Shown: positions 1 to 9,766, numbered from the stretch's first letter. The stretch is 64,000 nt of DNA from UBA1275 sp002323515 (GCA_964007875.1 CAXGAH010000004.1:62001-126000); one strand, 5' to 3'. The notes: a model not told the origin generated them from the letters alone. Numbers and translations are program-made.

Positions 1-759
1 GAAATAGGAGCCGGTGAGAATTGGCATGAATTGGTAGAGTGGACGGTGGAAAAAGGATGGATAGGATTGGAGAATCTAGCACTCATCCCTGGTAGTGTTG
101 GGGCTGCGCCTATTCAGAATATAGGTGCATATGGTGTAGAAGTTGAGGAGTACATTACTAAGGTACAATACATGCACACTGAAAGCTTGGAACTTTGTTG
201 GATAGATAGAGAAGAATGTGACTTTGGTTACAGAAATAGCATCTTTAAAAAAGAGTTAAAAGCTAAGGCAATTATTGTAAAAGTACGGTTTAAGTTACCT
301 AAAGACGCTCAAATTAAAGCCGATTATGAATCCTTGAGGCATTTTTTGATGCATCAAGGAATTGATGAACCCAGCCAACAACAAATTTTTAATGCGGTCA
401 TTCAAGTTCGTCAGTCACGACTTCCTGATACTCAAACACTGGGAAGTTGTGGGAGTTTCTTTAAGAACCCGCTACTTCCCACTGAGCAAGTTGACCGTTT
501 GAAAACTCATTTTCCCGATGTAAAAACCTATCCTATGCCTGATGGTTACACCAAAGTGGCAGCTGGTTGGCTCATTGATAAGGCGGTGGGTAAAGGCTTT
601 AGAAAAGGTCAAGTAGGTACTTATGATCAGCAGGCCTTAGTCATTGTGCATCACGGTGGGGCTAATGGAGATCAGGTTCATGAATTTGCTGACTTTGTTC
701 AAAGTGAGGTGTCAGACATGTTTGGAATTTCTTTAGAAGCTGAAGTGCAAATTATCTAG
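1..759 (+). CDS. murB: UDP-N-acetylenolpyruvoylglucosamine reductase (5' truncated by window edge)
   Basis: This is the FAD-dependent, NADPH-using enzyme that makes UDP-MurNAc in cytoplasmic peptidoglycan precursor synthesis. The frame is open from base 1 (EIGAGENWHELV), so the N-terminal FAD-binding part lies outside the window. Visible family landmarks are GAGENWHELV, the PGSVGAAPIQNIGAYG block, the SCGSFFKNP motif carrying the active-site serine, the GWLIDKAVGKGF block and the C-terminal LEAEV carrying the catalytic glutamate. The C-terminal layout fits the type I (E. coli-like) MurB. It is followed by a strong hairpin at 802-833 and stands alone at the edge of the window. Confidence 0.95.
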   Translation, partial: EIGAGENWHELVEWTVEKGWIGLENLALIPGSVGAAPIQNIGAYGVEVEEYITKVQYMHTESLELCWIDREECDFGYRNSIFKKELKAKAIIVKVRFKLPKDAQIKADYESLRHFLMHQGIDEPSQQQIFNAVIQVRQSRLPDTQTLGSCGSFFKNPLLPTEQVDRLKTHFPDVKTYPMPDGYTKVAAGWLIDKAVGKGFRKGQVGTYDQQALVIVHHGGANGDQVHEFADFVQSEVSDMFGISLEAEVQII

Positions 760-801
760 TCAAATAGTGATGACGCTTAAATGCATTGCTGTCTTTAATA
801 A

Positions 802-833
802 AAAAGTGAGGGGCAGTCAAGCCTCTCACTTTT
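802..833 (+). terminator. Hairpin terminator after murB
   Basis: A 13-bp stem with one G-U pair and a 6-base loop. It is flanked by A residues on the left and T residues on the right, so it could work in both directions. It sits 43 bases after the murB stop. Confidence 0.7.
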
Positions 834-872
834 GATTTAGTCAGTCGATATAACATATCTTTTGGACATAAA

Positions 873-901
873 TTAGCCTCGCAAAGTGACTGCGAGGCTA
901 A
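873..901 (-). terminator. Hairpin after the porin gene
   Basis: A perfect 11-bp inverted repeat (TTAGCCTCGCA / TGCGAGGCTAA) with a 7-base loop. It lies 28 bases beyond the stop codon of the minus-strand porin gene. The T tract on the minus strand is short, so termination is likely but not certain. Confidence 0.6.
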
Positions 902-928
902 ACGCAGGTCCTTATCTAAACGGAGAAT

Positions 929-1594
929 TTAGAGTGAAATTCCTGCTAAGATGTATAGTTGTTCCGAATCTGGGTTAAAGATAACCGCGCCGCTAATGGG
1001 TAGGCTGAAACTATCGGTTATTTTAAGCTCTTTCGATTTTGTAATCCCAATATTTACGAGTCCAAAGTCCCCTGTGCCGGAATGCCATCCATCACCAGCA
1101 CCCACAAATACATCGGCGGCTGAACCGGAGTAACCTAATTCAAAGTACATATCACCACCAGCAGAGCCTGCACCAGCAGCCTCGTTGATTATATAATTAG
1201 CACCAATAGAAAGACTACCTAAACTATATCCTAGGTTCACTTCAAAAGCGTGACTGTCTCCATCGAGGTAGTCACTGCCTGGATAGTAGTAATCGGTTAG
1301 TCCAATGCTCAAATCACCCAGGCTAAAGGAAGCATAAAGGTCCATTTCCTGAAAACCATCATAGCCTTGAGAGCCCCAAGCGCCGACGGTTAGATCTCCA
1401 GCTGCTGCTTCCACATATGGTTGCCACGAAGGACCTGAATATGCCACCCCTCTCCATACGTAAGTGCTAACTAGGTCTACGCCAGTGCTAACTTCTAGCT
1501 GAGCAGAGGCTTCTTTACTCCCAGAGACGCTTATGAGCAAAGTGAGTGTTAAGACAGAGATTATTTTTGTAATATTGTTGATTAGTAATTTCAT
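929..1594 (-). CDS. TorF-like putative outer-membrane porin
   Basis: A 221-residue exported protein. Residues 1-31 form a signal peptide ending near SASAQ. The rest is short alternating hydrophobic/polar stretches with many Gly, Tyr and Ser residues (STYVWRGVAYSG, YYYPGSDYLDG, FELGYSGSAADVFVGAGDGWHSG), and it ends in a hydrophobic strand ILAGISL. This is the pattern of a small outer-membrane beta barrel, and the opening VSTYVWRG is typical of the TorF-type putative porin family. It follows the ammonium transporter gene by 43 bases on the same strand and is probably cotranscribed. Passage of ammonium or small nitrogen compounds across the outer membrane is an inference from that pairing only. 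Confidence 0.75.
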   Translation of the reverse strand: MKLLINNITKIISVLTLTLLISVSGSKEASAQLEVSTGVDLVSTYVWRGVAYSGPSWQPYVEAAAGDLTVGAWGSQGYDGFQEMDLYASFSLGDLSIGLTDYYYPGSDYLDGDSHAFEVNLGYSLGSLSIGANYIINEAAGAGSAGGDMYFELGYSGSAADVFVGAGDGWHSGTGDFGLVNIGITKSKELKITDSFSLPISGAVIFNPDSEQLYILAGISL

Positions 1595-1637
1595 GATTAT
1601 TGATTTAATTGTTAAGTATTTGTTAGTAAGATTTTAA

Positions 1638-2939
1638 TTAAGAAGTAGAATCTACAAATTCAGGATATGACTCTGCGTCATGCTCCATTATGTCAAGACC
1701 TTTTAGCTCTAATTCTTCGCTTACTCTAAGTGGGACAATAGAATCAATTAGTTTGAATACTAGATAAGAGACACCAAATGCCCACACAAATGCAGCTCCA
1801 ATCCCTATCATTTGTACACCAATTTGTTCAAGATTAAAGAGATCACCAGTGTTGAACATACCTGCAGCTAGAGTACCCCATGCACCACATACACCATGAA
1901 CGGATACCGCACCAACAGCATCATCAACATGTTTCTCAAGGAATTTCATTGAGTAATGAACTAAAATTCCAGCTAATGCCCCGGTAAGAATTGCAAAACC
2001 AGGAGTTAAATTAGCACAACCTGCAGTTATACCAACCAGTCCAGCTAGGACTCCATTTAATGTCACTGCCCCATCAGGTTTACCAGTAGTTAACCAAGTA
2101 ATTAACATAGCGGCTGTAGCCCCAGCTGCAGCTGCTAAAAACGTATTAATAGCAATTAAGGCTATAGATGTGTCACCGGTAGTGGTAGAACCAGCATTAA
2201 ATCCAAACCATCCTAACCATAATATAAAAACCCCTAAAGCAGCTAATGGTAAGCTATGTCCTTTAATTTCTTGTGGTACATTATCGATATATTTGCCCAC
2301 TCTAGGACCAACTACTAGAGCACCAGCTAGAGCTGCCCAGCCTCCTACTGAGTGTACAACAGTAGAACCTGCAAAATCGATCAAATAAAGCCCTCCAACA
2401 TCCTCTAGCCATCCACTACCGTTAAATAAGCTTCCCCAAGCCCATGAGCCAAAGACTGGATAAATAAAGGCAGTTATAATAATAGAGAATATCAGATATG
2501 CTTTGAAAGAAGTTCTTTCGGCAACTGATCCTGAGACAATAGTGGCTGCTGTAGCTGCGAATACTGCTTGAAAAAAGAAGAAAGTCCATGACCATTCAGC
2601 TGAGTAGTCTCCGATTTCAGTCAGAGCAAATCCATCAGTTCCTATCCATCCACCGGCTGTAGTTCCGAACATTAGTCCAAAGCCTATAAAAAAGAATGCT
2701 AATCCACCTGCGGAGACATCCATTACGTTTTTCATTACGATATTTAAAGCATTTTTTGCTCTTGTGAAACCTGTTTCAACAAGTGTAAATCCCGCTTGCA
2801 TAAAAAATACCATGCAGGCAGCTATAATAGTCCATACATAATTTAGGTTATCTTGCACTGTCGCGGCATCTGCCTCCTGAGCATAAAGAGGAAGAGTACC
2901 AATTAAAAGCGTCAATGCAGTTGTTAACGTGCGTTTCAT
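1638..2939 (-). CDS. amt: Ammonium transporter
   Basis: A 433-residue Amt/Rh-family channel for ammonium uptake in the inner membrane. A cleavable signal peptide (residues 1-20, ending YAQ) is followed by about 11 hydrophobic segments. Landmarks include FTLVETGFTRAKNALNIVMKN, the DFAGSTVVHSVGGWAALAGA block with the pore histidine, and HGVCGAWGTLAAG with the second conserved histidine. The C-terminal cytoplasmic tail ends in the usual VSEELELKGLDIMEH. No PII (glnK) gene is adjacent, unlike the common amtB-glnK arrangement. The partner is the porin gene downstream. Confidence 0.95.
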   Translation of the reverse strand: MKRTLTTALTLLIGTLPLYAQEADAATVQDNLNYVWTIIAACMVFFMQAGFTLVETGFTRAKNALNIVMKNVMDVSAGGLAFFFIGFGLMFGTTAGGWIGTDGFALTEIGDYSAEWSWTFFFFQAVFAATAATIVSGSVAERTSFKAYLIFSIIITAFIYPVFGSWAWGSLFNGSGWLEDVGGLYLIDFAGSTVVHSVGGWAALAGALVVGPRVGKYIDNVPQEIKGHSLPLAALGVFILWLGWFGFNAGSTTTGDTSIALIAINTFLAAAAGATAAMLITWLTTGKPDGAVTLNGVLAGLVGITAGCANLTPGFAILTGALAGILVHYSMKFLEKHVDDAVGAVSVHGVCGAWGTLAAGMFNTGDLFNLEQIGVQMIGIGAAFVWAFGVSYLVFKLIDSIVPLRVSEELELKGLDIMEHDAESYPEFVDSTS

Positions 2940-3219
2940 ATATATTTGTGTTAGTGATAATTTGAGTGCTAAATTTACTTAGTATAAACGCAAAAACAAA
3001 TAAAAAATTTATGCAAAAATGACTGAAAGCGTTTTTAATTTATGTGTAAGCGCTTTTTTACTTCAATAATTATTGTAATAAATTTTATCAGTATATATTT
3101 TTTAAGCATTTTATATCACGGGTTCCAGGTACTGATAGACTCAATTGCTCACACTTTTACTAACAAACACTGCTGCAGAAAGCGTATCTTTACCCTAATG
3201 CACTAACACACTATATGTT

Positions 3220-4515
3220 ATGATAGAACGATACTCTCGCGAAGAAATGATTGCAATTTGGACGGAGCAAGCACAGTTCGATGCTTGGCTCGACGTTGAA
3301 TTAGCGGCTTGTTGGGCATGGTCGCAAATAGGAGTGATACCTCAAAAGGATGTGGATACCCTTTACCAAAAGGCAGGTTTTTCACTGGATCGAATAAAAG
3401 AAATTGAAGAACAAACTCGACACGATGTTGTAGCCTTTACTCGCACAGTTTCTGAAACCTTGGGTGATGAGAAAAAATGGATACACTATGGACTCACTTC
3501 TACCGATGTGGTAGACACTGCCTGGGGTGTTCGTTTAAAAAAGGCCAACCAAATACTCCAAAATGGCCTCCATCGGATGATTGATGTGCTTAAAAACAAA
3601 GCATTAGATTATAAATATACCATGATGATGGGTCGAACTCACGGGATACATGCCGAGCCCACTACTTTTGGACTTAAATGTGCCCTATGGTATGCGGAGA
3701 TGCAAAGAAATCTAGAACGATTTGAACAAACAGCCGATGCGGTTGAATTTGGAAAGCTATCAGGATCGGTAGGGACTTTTGCGAATATTCCACCTGAGGT
3801 GGAGACTCATACTTGTGAAAAATTAGGCCTCAAACCAGCACCAATCTCCACTCAAACCTTACAACGCGATCGCCATGCGCATTACCTATCGACTTTAGCG
3901 TTAATTGGATCTAGTTTGGAGAAAATGGCTGTTGAAGTACGTCACTTGCAGCGCAGTGAGGTGCGAGAGGTTGAAGAAGCTTTTCATAAAGGACAAAAAG
4001 GATCCTCCTCCATGCCACATAAACGTAATCCAATAAGTTCTGAAAACATCACTGGTTGTGCCCGAGTACTTCGAGGATACATGCTTACTGCCTTTGAAAA
4101 CATACCTCTTTGGCATGAACGTGATATTTCTCACTCTTCTGCCGAGCGAATTATATTACCCGATGCCACTATATTATTGGATTACATGCTTCATCGTTTT
4201 GCCAATGTCATGGAAAACCTGGTAGTTTTTGAGGACAATATGGAGTCCAACATATGGAAAACGCACGGACTCGTATTTTCTCAACGGGTGTTGAATAAAC
4301 TCATCGATCAGGGAATGGTTCGTGAACAAGCCTATGATGCTGTTCAACCATTAGCGATGCGCGCTTGGCAAGAACAAATACCATTCAAACCTTTGGTTCA
4401 AGAAGACCCTATCATAAGCCATCAGCTTAGTTCCGAAGTGATTGACGAACTGTTCGATTTAGCCCATCACAGCAAACAGGTTGATAAGATTTTTGTGCGA
4501 GTTGGACTAGATTAA
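3220..4515 (+). CDS. purB: Adenylosuccinate lyase
   Basis: A 431-residue cytoplasmic enzyme of the fumarase/aspartase superfamily. It cleaves SAICAR and adenylosuccinate, releasing fumarate, in purine synthesis. The superfamily signature SSSMPHKRNP lies near residue 265, and the histidine-containing blocks YGLTSTDVVDTA and GRTHGIHAEPTTFG are intact. The length and the start (MIERYSREEM) match the family. It converges with menE 36 bases downstream. The TATCTTTA stretch 34 bases upstream resembles the -7 element of this lineage. Confidence 0.96.
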   Translation: MIERYSREEMIAIWTEQAQFDAWLDVELAACWAWSQIGVIPQKDVDTLYQKAGFSLDRIKEIEEQTRHDVVAFTRTVSETLGDEKKWIHYGLTSTDVVDTAWGVRLKKANQILQNGLHRMIDVLKNKALDYKYTMMMGRTHGIHAEPTTFGLKCALWYAEMQRNLERFEQTADAVEFGKLSGSVGTFANIPPEVETHTCEKLGLKPAPISTQTLQRDRHAHYLSTLALIGSSLEKMAVEVRHLQRSEVREVEEAFHKGQKGSSSMPHKRNPISSENITGCARVLRGYMLTAFENIPLWHERDISHSSAERIILPDATILLDYMLHRFANVMENLVVFEDNMESNIWKTHGLVFSQRVLNKLIDQGMVREQAYDAVQPLAMRAWQEQIPFKPLVQEDPIISHQLSSEVIDELFDLAHHSKQVDKIFVRVGLD

Positions 4516-4551
4516 GCCGCTTTACTGCCCACTCCAGTGCCTATTGCTATA

Positions 4552-6138
4552 TTATTTCACTCGGGTTAATGCGTACAAGCTCTGCAAACTAGGTACGTTC
4601 AGTTTCCCGAGTGAAGTACGTGGAAGTGAATTCAAGTAGAGGAACTCTTTGGGTAGATGAGAAGCTGGGAGAGATGAACATCGGCATTGATCTAAAAGTT
4701 CTTCGGTAAGCTTGGTTTGTAGCTCTTCTTTTTCGTGGAGCAAGGAATATTGAAGTTCCTTTTGGATGCTAACTGCTTGGGTAGAAACAGAATTAGATGT
4801 AACCATAGGGGTAGTCACCGAGCTGCTTAATGTTGAAATCAGTTCAATGAAAGCCACAACCTTTTGTCCCCATTTAGGATCAGCCACTCCAATTATGGCG
4901 CAATCATGGATGGATGGATGTTGCTTTAGGCATTCAATCACCCAGTCTACGGCTATATTCTCACCACCACTTACTATGTGATCCAGTCTACGAGCTTGAA
5001 TGTATAACAGGCCTTTATCATCTACTTTTCCTATGTCCCCAGTGCAAAACCACCCTTGTTCATCAAAGCTTTGTAGCAGTTGATTTTGCGAAGGTTCAGG
5101 AGAAAAAATCTGGGTACCCATTAACCAGATAATATGATCATTAGTGTCCTCTTCATAGCGTAATTCTATGGATTGAGCTGGGTGCATCTGTCCAACAGGT
5201 AGCGGTTCTTTTAGGGGCTTTGGAAGTTCGGAAGTGGGGATTGAGCATATATGCGCAAAGGTTTCGGTCATCCCATAACTAAGTAATATGGGCCAACCTA
5301 GATTACCTGCTTCATCTACATCAGGAGCATTAGTAGGTCCGCCCCCCAAAATAATGAAGCGGAACGCCTCAGAAACTAGCGAGGAAATGTTTTCGGTGCG
5401 ATTGTGTTCGAGCCATTTATGAAGTTGGGTGGGTACCATCGATATTACCCGGCAATGGTGCCATCCATTTAGCCAAGAATTCCAACGTTGAACATCCGAT
5501 GAGCTACTGAGGCTTATGGATGAGTGAGAAAGCAGTGATTTTAAAACTATACTCAGAGCCCCAATATGATGCAGGGGTAGGCACAGTCCCCAACTCTGGT
5601 TTGGGCTTAGTTGTACTTGAGCTTGTGTGGCTTGATAGGCTGCCCAAAGCTGAGAATGTCGAAGAGATATTCTTTTTGGTCTGGAACTACTACCTGATGT
5701 AAACAAGAACGCAAAAGGAGTTTTGTTCACGACTAAGCTAAGTTCGTGAGTGGTTTGTTTTTGACTTGGAATTAGCGACAACCATTTGGTATGAAGTGCT
5801 GAAATATTCCTGTCATTTAAAAAGCTCGTAAATGGTATTTCTTGGGTGGCTTCCCGCACTTGAGAGTTGGTCCATGTTGGGTCAACTATGCAGAAGGGTA
5901 TCCCTGATAGGAATAAACCCGCAACTAGGCAACAAAGCTCAGCAGAATTATTGCTTTGAAGGATGTAGGTGTGGGGTTCATCTTGATGAGCTTCTAACCA
6001 ATTTGGTAGCTTTTGACTATATAAAGCTATATGTGAATACCTAATTGATTGGTTTTCAACACTTGCGGCATGTAAAAAAATAAAATCAGAAGAACATGAA
6101 AATTGAAATTCTTGTGGTATGTCAATCGAAATACTCAT
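4552..6138 (-). CDS. menE: O-succinylbenzoate-CoA ligase (menaquinone synthesis)
   Basis: A 528-residue member of the ANL adenylating superfamily that activates o-succinylbenzoate with CoA. The P-loop-like motif TSGSSSRPK lies near residue 150, followed by YGMTETFA, the CTGDIG motif and VSGGENI. The C-terminal catalytic lysine is probably the one in SLGKLN. It is longer than usual because of a polar Ser/Thr/Gln-rich segment between roughly residues 425 and 470, in the C-terminal subdomain. Its ATG overlaps the menC stop by 4 bases, indicating translational coupling in the operon menA-menC-menE. Confidence 0.92.
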   Translation of the reverse strand: MSISIDIPQEFQFSCSSDFIFLHAASVENQSIRYSHIALYSQKLPNWLEAHQDEPHTYILQSNNSAELCCLVAGLFLSGIPFCIVDPTWTNSQVREATQEIPFTSFLNDRNISALHTKWLSLIPSQKQTTHELSLVVNKTPFAFLFTSGSSSRPKRISLRHSQLWAAYQATQAQVQLSPNQSWGLCLPLHHIGALSIVLKSLLSHSSISLSSSSDVQRWNSWLNGWHHCRVISMVPTQLHKWLEHNRTENISSLVSEAFRFIILGGGPTNAPDVDEAGNLGWPILLSYGMTETFAHICSIPTSELPKPLKEPLPVGQMHPAQSIELRYEEDTNDHIIWLMGTQIFSPEPSQNQLLQSFDEQGWFCTGDIGKVDDKGLLYIQARRLDHIVSGGENIAVDWVIECLKQHPSIHDCAIIGVADPKWGQKVVAFIELISTLSSSVTTPMVTSNSVSTQAVSIQKELQYSLLHEKEELQTKLTEELLDQCRCSSLPASHLPKEFLYLNSLPRTSLGKLNVPSLQSLYALTRVK

Positions 6139-7439
6139 CCTTGCTGCTCGATAATGGGTGTGAGTTTATTGCGCATTATGAACAGGCCAAGATGTTGGAT
6201 CTTGTTACTATATTCAGGGCTTGTACTGTGGGGCTGATCATCAAAATAGGTCGCATGTAACGAGAAAATTCCCTGTTGTATTTCGGGGACGAGACTACGT
6301 TCAGGACTTAAATAATCCTCTATTAGCCAACGACCTGTATCTAGTCCATGTGCCAAATTATGCCCAGTAAGTTGGTTACTCATCCAAGCCAGGGTAGCTA
6401 GGGTATATCGTGCAATGATGCCATCAAATGCACTACTAAAGATGCAGGTTTGACCTTTTTCACGGGCTATAACGCAGCGTTGAATCATTTCTGGAATTCC
6501 ACCACTTAGTGTTGGTTTGAGTACAAAATAAGATATGTGTTGATGGCCTAAGAGTGAGGTAAAAGACGAGAAATCAACACTGCTTTCATCCGCTGCCATT
6601 GCTGGTGCTTTGGGTGTTAGTTCCAGACAAAAGTTGGTGAAGATATTAGGGGCAACGGCTTGTTCTATATATTCTATGGCATAGCGATGATAGTCCTTCT
6701 GATATGGCTTAAGGGATTCAGATTCCCATTTCCCATTGGGATCTAGCCGGTATTTCATATCAGGTAAGATATCCTGGATAATAGCCATTCGATTCAAATT
6801 TTCTTGATGTTTTGGACCTACCTTCATTTTAATAGTCTTAACTCCCTTTGACCAAGCTTTCTGGGCTAGCTTGAGTGATTCTTCTGGGCTTGCTATAGGA
6901 AGCAAAGCATTAATAGGGATTTGGGCATCATGATTTTTTTGACTTGAATAAGAATCGACCATTTGAGTCGAAGTCTGTGTGGTGGCTGAATAAACGGGGT
7001 CTAGTTCATAGGCATGATCACGAACTAAGTAATAAAGTGGGAGATTTTCTCTTTGGCTACCCCAATCGTATAGCATCATGCTTAAGGCAAATTGGATAGA
7101 TGGAAAATTAGTTGGAATACATGAGTAGAGTAGATCTGTTGCGCGTTGTGCGTAAGTGTAGTCAAAAAAAAGTCGGCTAGTACTTTTTTCTTGGGGCAAA
7201 TGAGTCTGCAAAAGGTGTAACTGCTCCTCAAGTTTTTTTCTATGTGAAATAAGCAATCTTTCACAGTCTTTAAGACTCTCGCTAGAAAAACCGGGAAGTG
7301 GAGCACATTCCCCCCAAGCTGAACCCATTGAATGCTTCCACTCAATTAGGATTCCTTCACGGGATGAGCCCATAGATCCTTTAGCCTGTATAAATTCAGA
7401 CGTGAATGGGCTTTTATAGGTATAAAAATGAAGACTCAT
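6135..7439 (-). CDS. menC: o-Succinylbenzoate synthase
   Basis: A 434-residue enolase-superfamily enzyme that dehydrates SHCHC to o-succinylbenzoate in menaquinone synthesis. The superfamily ligands are visible in order: the KMK pair in TIKMKVG, the metal-binding Asp in YRLDPNGKW, Glu in IEYIEQAV, Asp in MAADESS and the second catalytic Lys in FVLKPTLSGG. It is longer than most MenC proteins, with polar extra sequence around residues 170-190 (QTSTQMVDSYSSQ). It overlaps menE by 4 bases and lies 119 bases after menA. Confidence 0.93.
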   Translation of the reverse strand: MSLHFYTYKSPFTSEFIQAKGSMGSSREGILIEWKHSMGSAWGECAPLPGFSSESLKDCERLLISHRKKLEEQLHLLQTHLPQEKSTSRLFFDYTYAQRATDLLYSCIPTNFPSIQFALSMMLYDWGSQRENLPLYYLVRDHAYELDPVYSATTQTSTQMVDSYSSQKNHDAQIPINALLPIASPEESLKLAQKAWSKGVKTIKMKVGPKHQENLNRMAIIQDILPDMKYRLDPNGKWESESLKPYQKDYHRYAIEYIEQAVAPNIFTNFCLELTPKAPAMAADESSVDFSSFTSLLGHQHISYFVLKPTLSGGIPEMIQRCVIAREKGQTCIFSSAFDGIIARYTLATLAWMSNQLTGHNLAHGLDTGRWLIEDYLSPERSLVPEIQQGIFSLHATYFDDQPHSTSPEYSNKIQHLGLFIMRNKLTPIIEQQG

Positions 7440-7558
7440 CAGATGTGTTCTGTTTTACCTTTTAATGTGTACATTCAGCTTTAATTTAGTCCTTCAACTC
7501 CTTTAAACATCTATTAACTATCCATTTATGATTGTAGTTACCTAGGCTGGCCACCCAG

Positions 7559-8449
7559 CTATGGAATGACTAAGCCTATGGTAAATAAAAACCCATAAAG
7601 GAACATAAATGCGGCTGTTTTTTCTAAGGTTCCATTGAGTGTTGATTTTTTCTCATGCGACCAAATCTCACTAAGTAATTTTAAGGATAAAGGAACACTT
7701 AGATAAGGTAAAAAAATCCAAATAGAGGCATCTAAACGCACAAAAAAGTGTGGAGGTATCGCAAAGGCAAGAGCAAGAAGGACAGTATATTCCCATTTTA
7801 AGGCTTTTTCTCCCAATAAGACCCCTAACGTTTTCTTTCCGCTGACTCTGTCTTGAGCCACATCGCGTAAATTGTTAACCACTAGTATATTAGTACTAAG
7901 TGCGCCCGGTATGAGTGCCGCCCAAAAACTTGTACTCGACCACTCAAGGGTATTTAAATAATAGGTAGTCATGGTGGCAACAAGACCAAAATAGGCAAAT
8001 ACAAAAAGATCACCAAGCCCATTGTAGCCAAGAGGGTAAGGGCCTCCTGTATACATAATACCAAAAACAAGAGCGCTAACTCCTATAGCCAAGACAATTG
8101 CACCTCCTATATACACTAAATACAACCCAGCAATAAATGCAAGTATCATTGTTATGTAAGCTGCATTTCTCATCGTATTTGGTTGAATAAGTCCTGCAAC
8201 AGTCATCCTTTTGAAGCCAACTCGGTCAGCTCGGTCGCTTCCTTTTTTGTAATCATAATAATCATTGGCAAAATTGGTGCCTATTTGGATAAGCGTGGCG
8301 CATAACAATGCGACCAAACTTACTAGAATATTCAAACTATCCTGCAAATAAGCCAGGCTAGCCCCAATAATTACAGGCGTATAGGCTGCTGTGAGAGTTT
8401 TAGGCCGTACAGCAAGTATCCAATGATGTAAGGAAAAAGTTGAAGTCAT
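7559..8449 (-). CDS. menA: 1,4-Dihydroxy-2-naphthoate polyprenyltransferase
   Basis: A 296-residue UbiA-superfamily membrane enzyme that attaches the isoprenoid side chain to DHNA. The first Asp-rich motif NFANDYYDYKKGSD and the second NNLRDVAQDRVSGKKTLG are both intact, spread over about eight hydrophobic helices. It is the first gene of the minus-strand men operon and is divergent from glnII across a 253-base AT-rich region. Confidence 0.95.
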   Translation of the reverse strand: MTSTFSLHHWILAVRPKTLTAAYTPVIIGASLAYLQDSLNILVSLVALLCATLIQIGTNFANDYYDYKKGSDRADRVGFKRMTVAGLIQPNTMRNAAYITMILAFIAGLYLVYIGGAIVLAIGVSALVFGIMYTGGPYPLGYNGLGDLFVFAYFGLVATMTTYYLNTLEWSSTSFWAALIPGALSTNILVVNNLRDVAQDRVSGKKTLGVLLGEKALKWEYTVLLALAFAIPPHFFVRLDASIWIFLPYLSVPLSLKLLSEIWSHEKKSTLNGTLEKTAAFMFLYGFLFTIGLVIP

Positions 8450-8635
8450 GATTATGCTAAAATAAGGTATAATTACATCTAAAGGTGGATAGCTTAAAAA
8501 ATTATGGGCTAAGGCGAATGAGCTTAAGAAAATTGCTTAAATTCTATTAAAACCCCTCTTTAACGTTAATAAATTAGATAAAAGGGCTTCCAAATAAATT
8601 AAATTATAGTGTATATATAATTACACTTAAATAAA

Positions 8636-8667
8636 TTGGGTAGATTAAATAAATTACTTTATATTTG
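8636..8667 (+). promoter_or_regulatory. Bacteroidota-type promoter of glnII
   Basis: A TATATTTG sequence at 8660-8667 matches the TAnnTTTG -7 element used by Bacteroidota-type sigma factors. A TTG lies 21 bases upstream at 8636-8638. The glnII ATG is 35 bases downstream, which suits a short leader. No nitrogen-control site was recognised. Confidence 0.5.
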
Positions 8668-8702
8668 TACTGTTAAACTCAAACATCTGAACTTTACTAT
8701 AT

Positions 8703-9713
8703 ATGTCATACGCAAAACTCGAATATATTTGGCTAGATGGGTATAAGCCGACGCAAACGTTAAGAAGTAAAACTAAGGTTGTACACAACTTTAGTGGAAA
8801 TTTAGAGGATTGTCCCATGTGGTCCTTTGATGGTAGTTCAACTGAACAGGCCGAAGGTAGCAGTTCTGACTGCTTACTCAAACCAGTCGCTATTTATCCA
8901 GATCCGGATCGTGAGTTTTCTTATCTCGTGATGACTGAAGTTCTTAATGCAGATGGTACCCCGCACGAATCCAACGGGCGTGCATCAATCGATGAAGATG
9001 ACGTAGATTTTTGGTTTGGCTTTGAACAAGAGTATTTCCTAATTGACCCAGAAACCAATTTACCCCTTGGCTTTCCTGCTGGTGGATACCCGGCACCCCA
9101 AGGACCTTACTATTGTGGTGTAGGTGCAAAATCAGCATACGGAAGAGAAATTATTGAAGAACATTTGGACCTATGTTTAAAAGCAGGTCTTAACATTGAA
9201 GGTATTAATGGAGAAGTAGCTGCCGGCCAATGGGAGTTTCAAATATTTGCTAAAGGTGCGGCTCAAGCTGGTGACGAAATTTGGGTAGGTCGTTACCTTA
9301 TAGAGCGAACCGCTGAAAAATATGGTGTTGCAGTAGATTATCATCCAAAACCACTGGGTGATACAGATTGGAACGGTTCAGGTATGCACGCTAATTTCTC
9401 CAATGGTAAAATGCGTGATGAGGGTGGTGAAGTCTATTTCAAAGCGGTATGTGAGGCTTTTGGAAACTTTATACAAGAGCATATTGATGTATACGGTGCC
9501 GATAATGACATGCGATTGACAGGTAAGCATGAAACACAGTCCATTGATAAGTACAGCTATGGTGTATCCGATCGAGGCGCATCAATCCGTATTCCAGTGG
9601 GTACCGTGGAAGACGGTTGGTTAGGACGACTTGAAGATCGACGACCAGCATCTAATGCAGACCCTTACAAAGTTGCGTCACGAATCATTAAAACGGTACG
9701 AACAGCGGGTTAA
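8703..9713 (+). CDS. glnII: Type II glutamine synthetase (beta-grasp)
   Basis: A 336-residue enzyme making glutamine from glutamate, ammonia and ATP. It is much shorter than the usual bacterial GSI (about 470 residues) and has the GSII (eukaryote-type) landmarks: WSFDGSSTEQAEG in the beta-grasp domain, GFEQEYFLID, INGEVAAGQWEFQI, NGSGMHANFS and the C-terminal RRPASNADPY. GSII is not regulated by adenylylation. It has its own promoter and a strong terminator, so it is probably monocistronic. Confidence 0.95.
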   Translation: MSYAKLEYIWLDGYKPTQTLRSKTKVVHNFSGNLEDCPMWSFDGSSTEQAEGSSSDCLLKPVAIYPDPDREFSYLVMTEVLNADGTPHESNGRASIDEDDVDFWFGFEQEYFLIDPETNLPLGFPAGGYPAPQGPYYCGVGAKSAYGREIIEEHLDLCLKAGLNIEGINGEVAAGQWEFQIFAKGAAQAGDEIWVGRYLIERTAEKYGVAVDYHPKPLGDTDWNGSGMHANFSNGKMRDEGGEVYFKAVCEAFGNFIQEHIDVYGADNDMRLTGKHETQSIDKYSYGVSDRGASIRIPVGTVEDGWLGRLEDRRPASNADPYKVASRIIKTVRTAG

Positions 9714-9735
9714 ACACAGCCCTAAAATAATTATA

Positions 9736-9766
9736 AGCCTGTCTTTTTGGAAGACAGGCTTTTTTT
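9736..9766 (+). terminator. Rho-independent terminator of glnII
   Basis: A perfect 10-bp stem (AGCCTGTCTT / AAGACAGGCT) with a 5-base loop runs into seven Ts. It lies 22 bases after the glnII stop. Confidence 0.9.
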
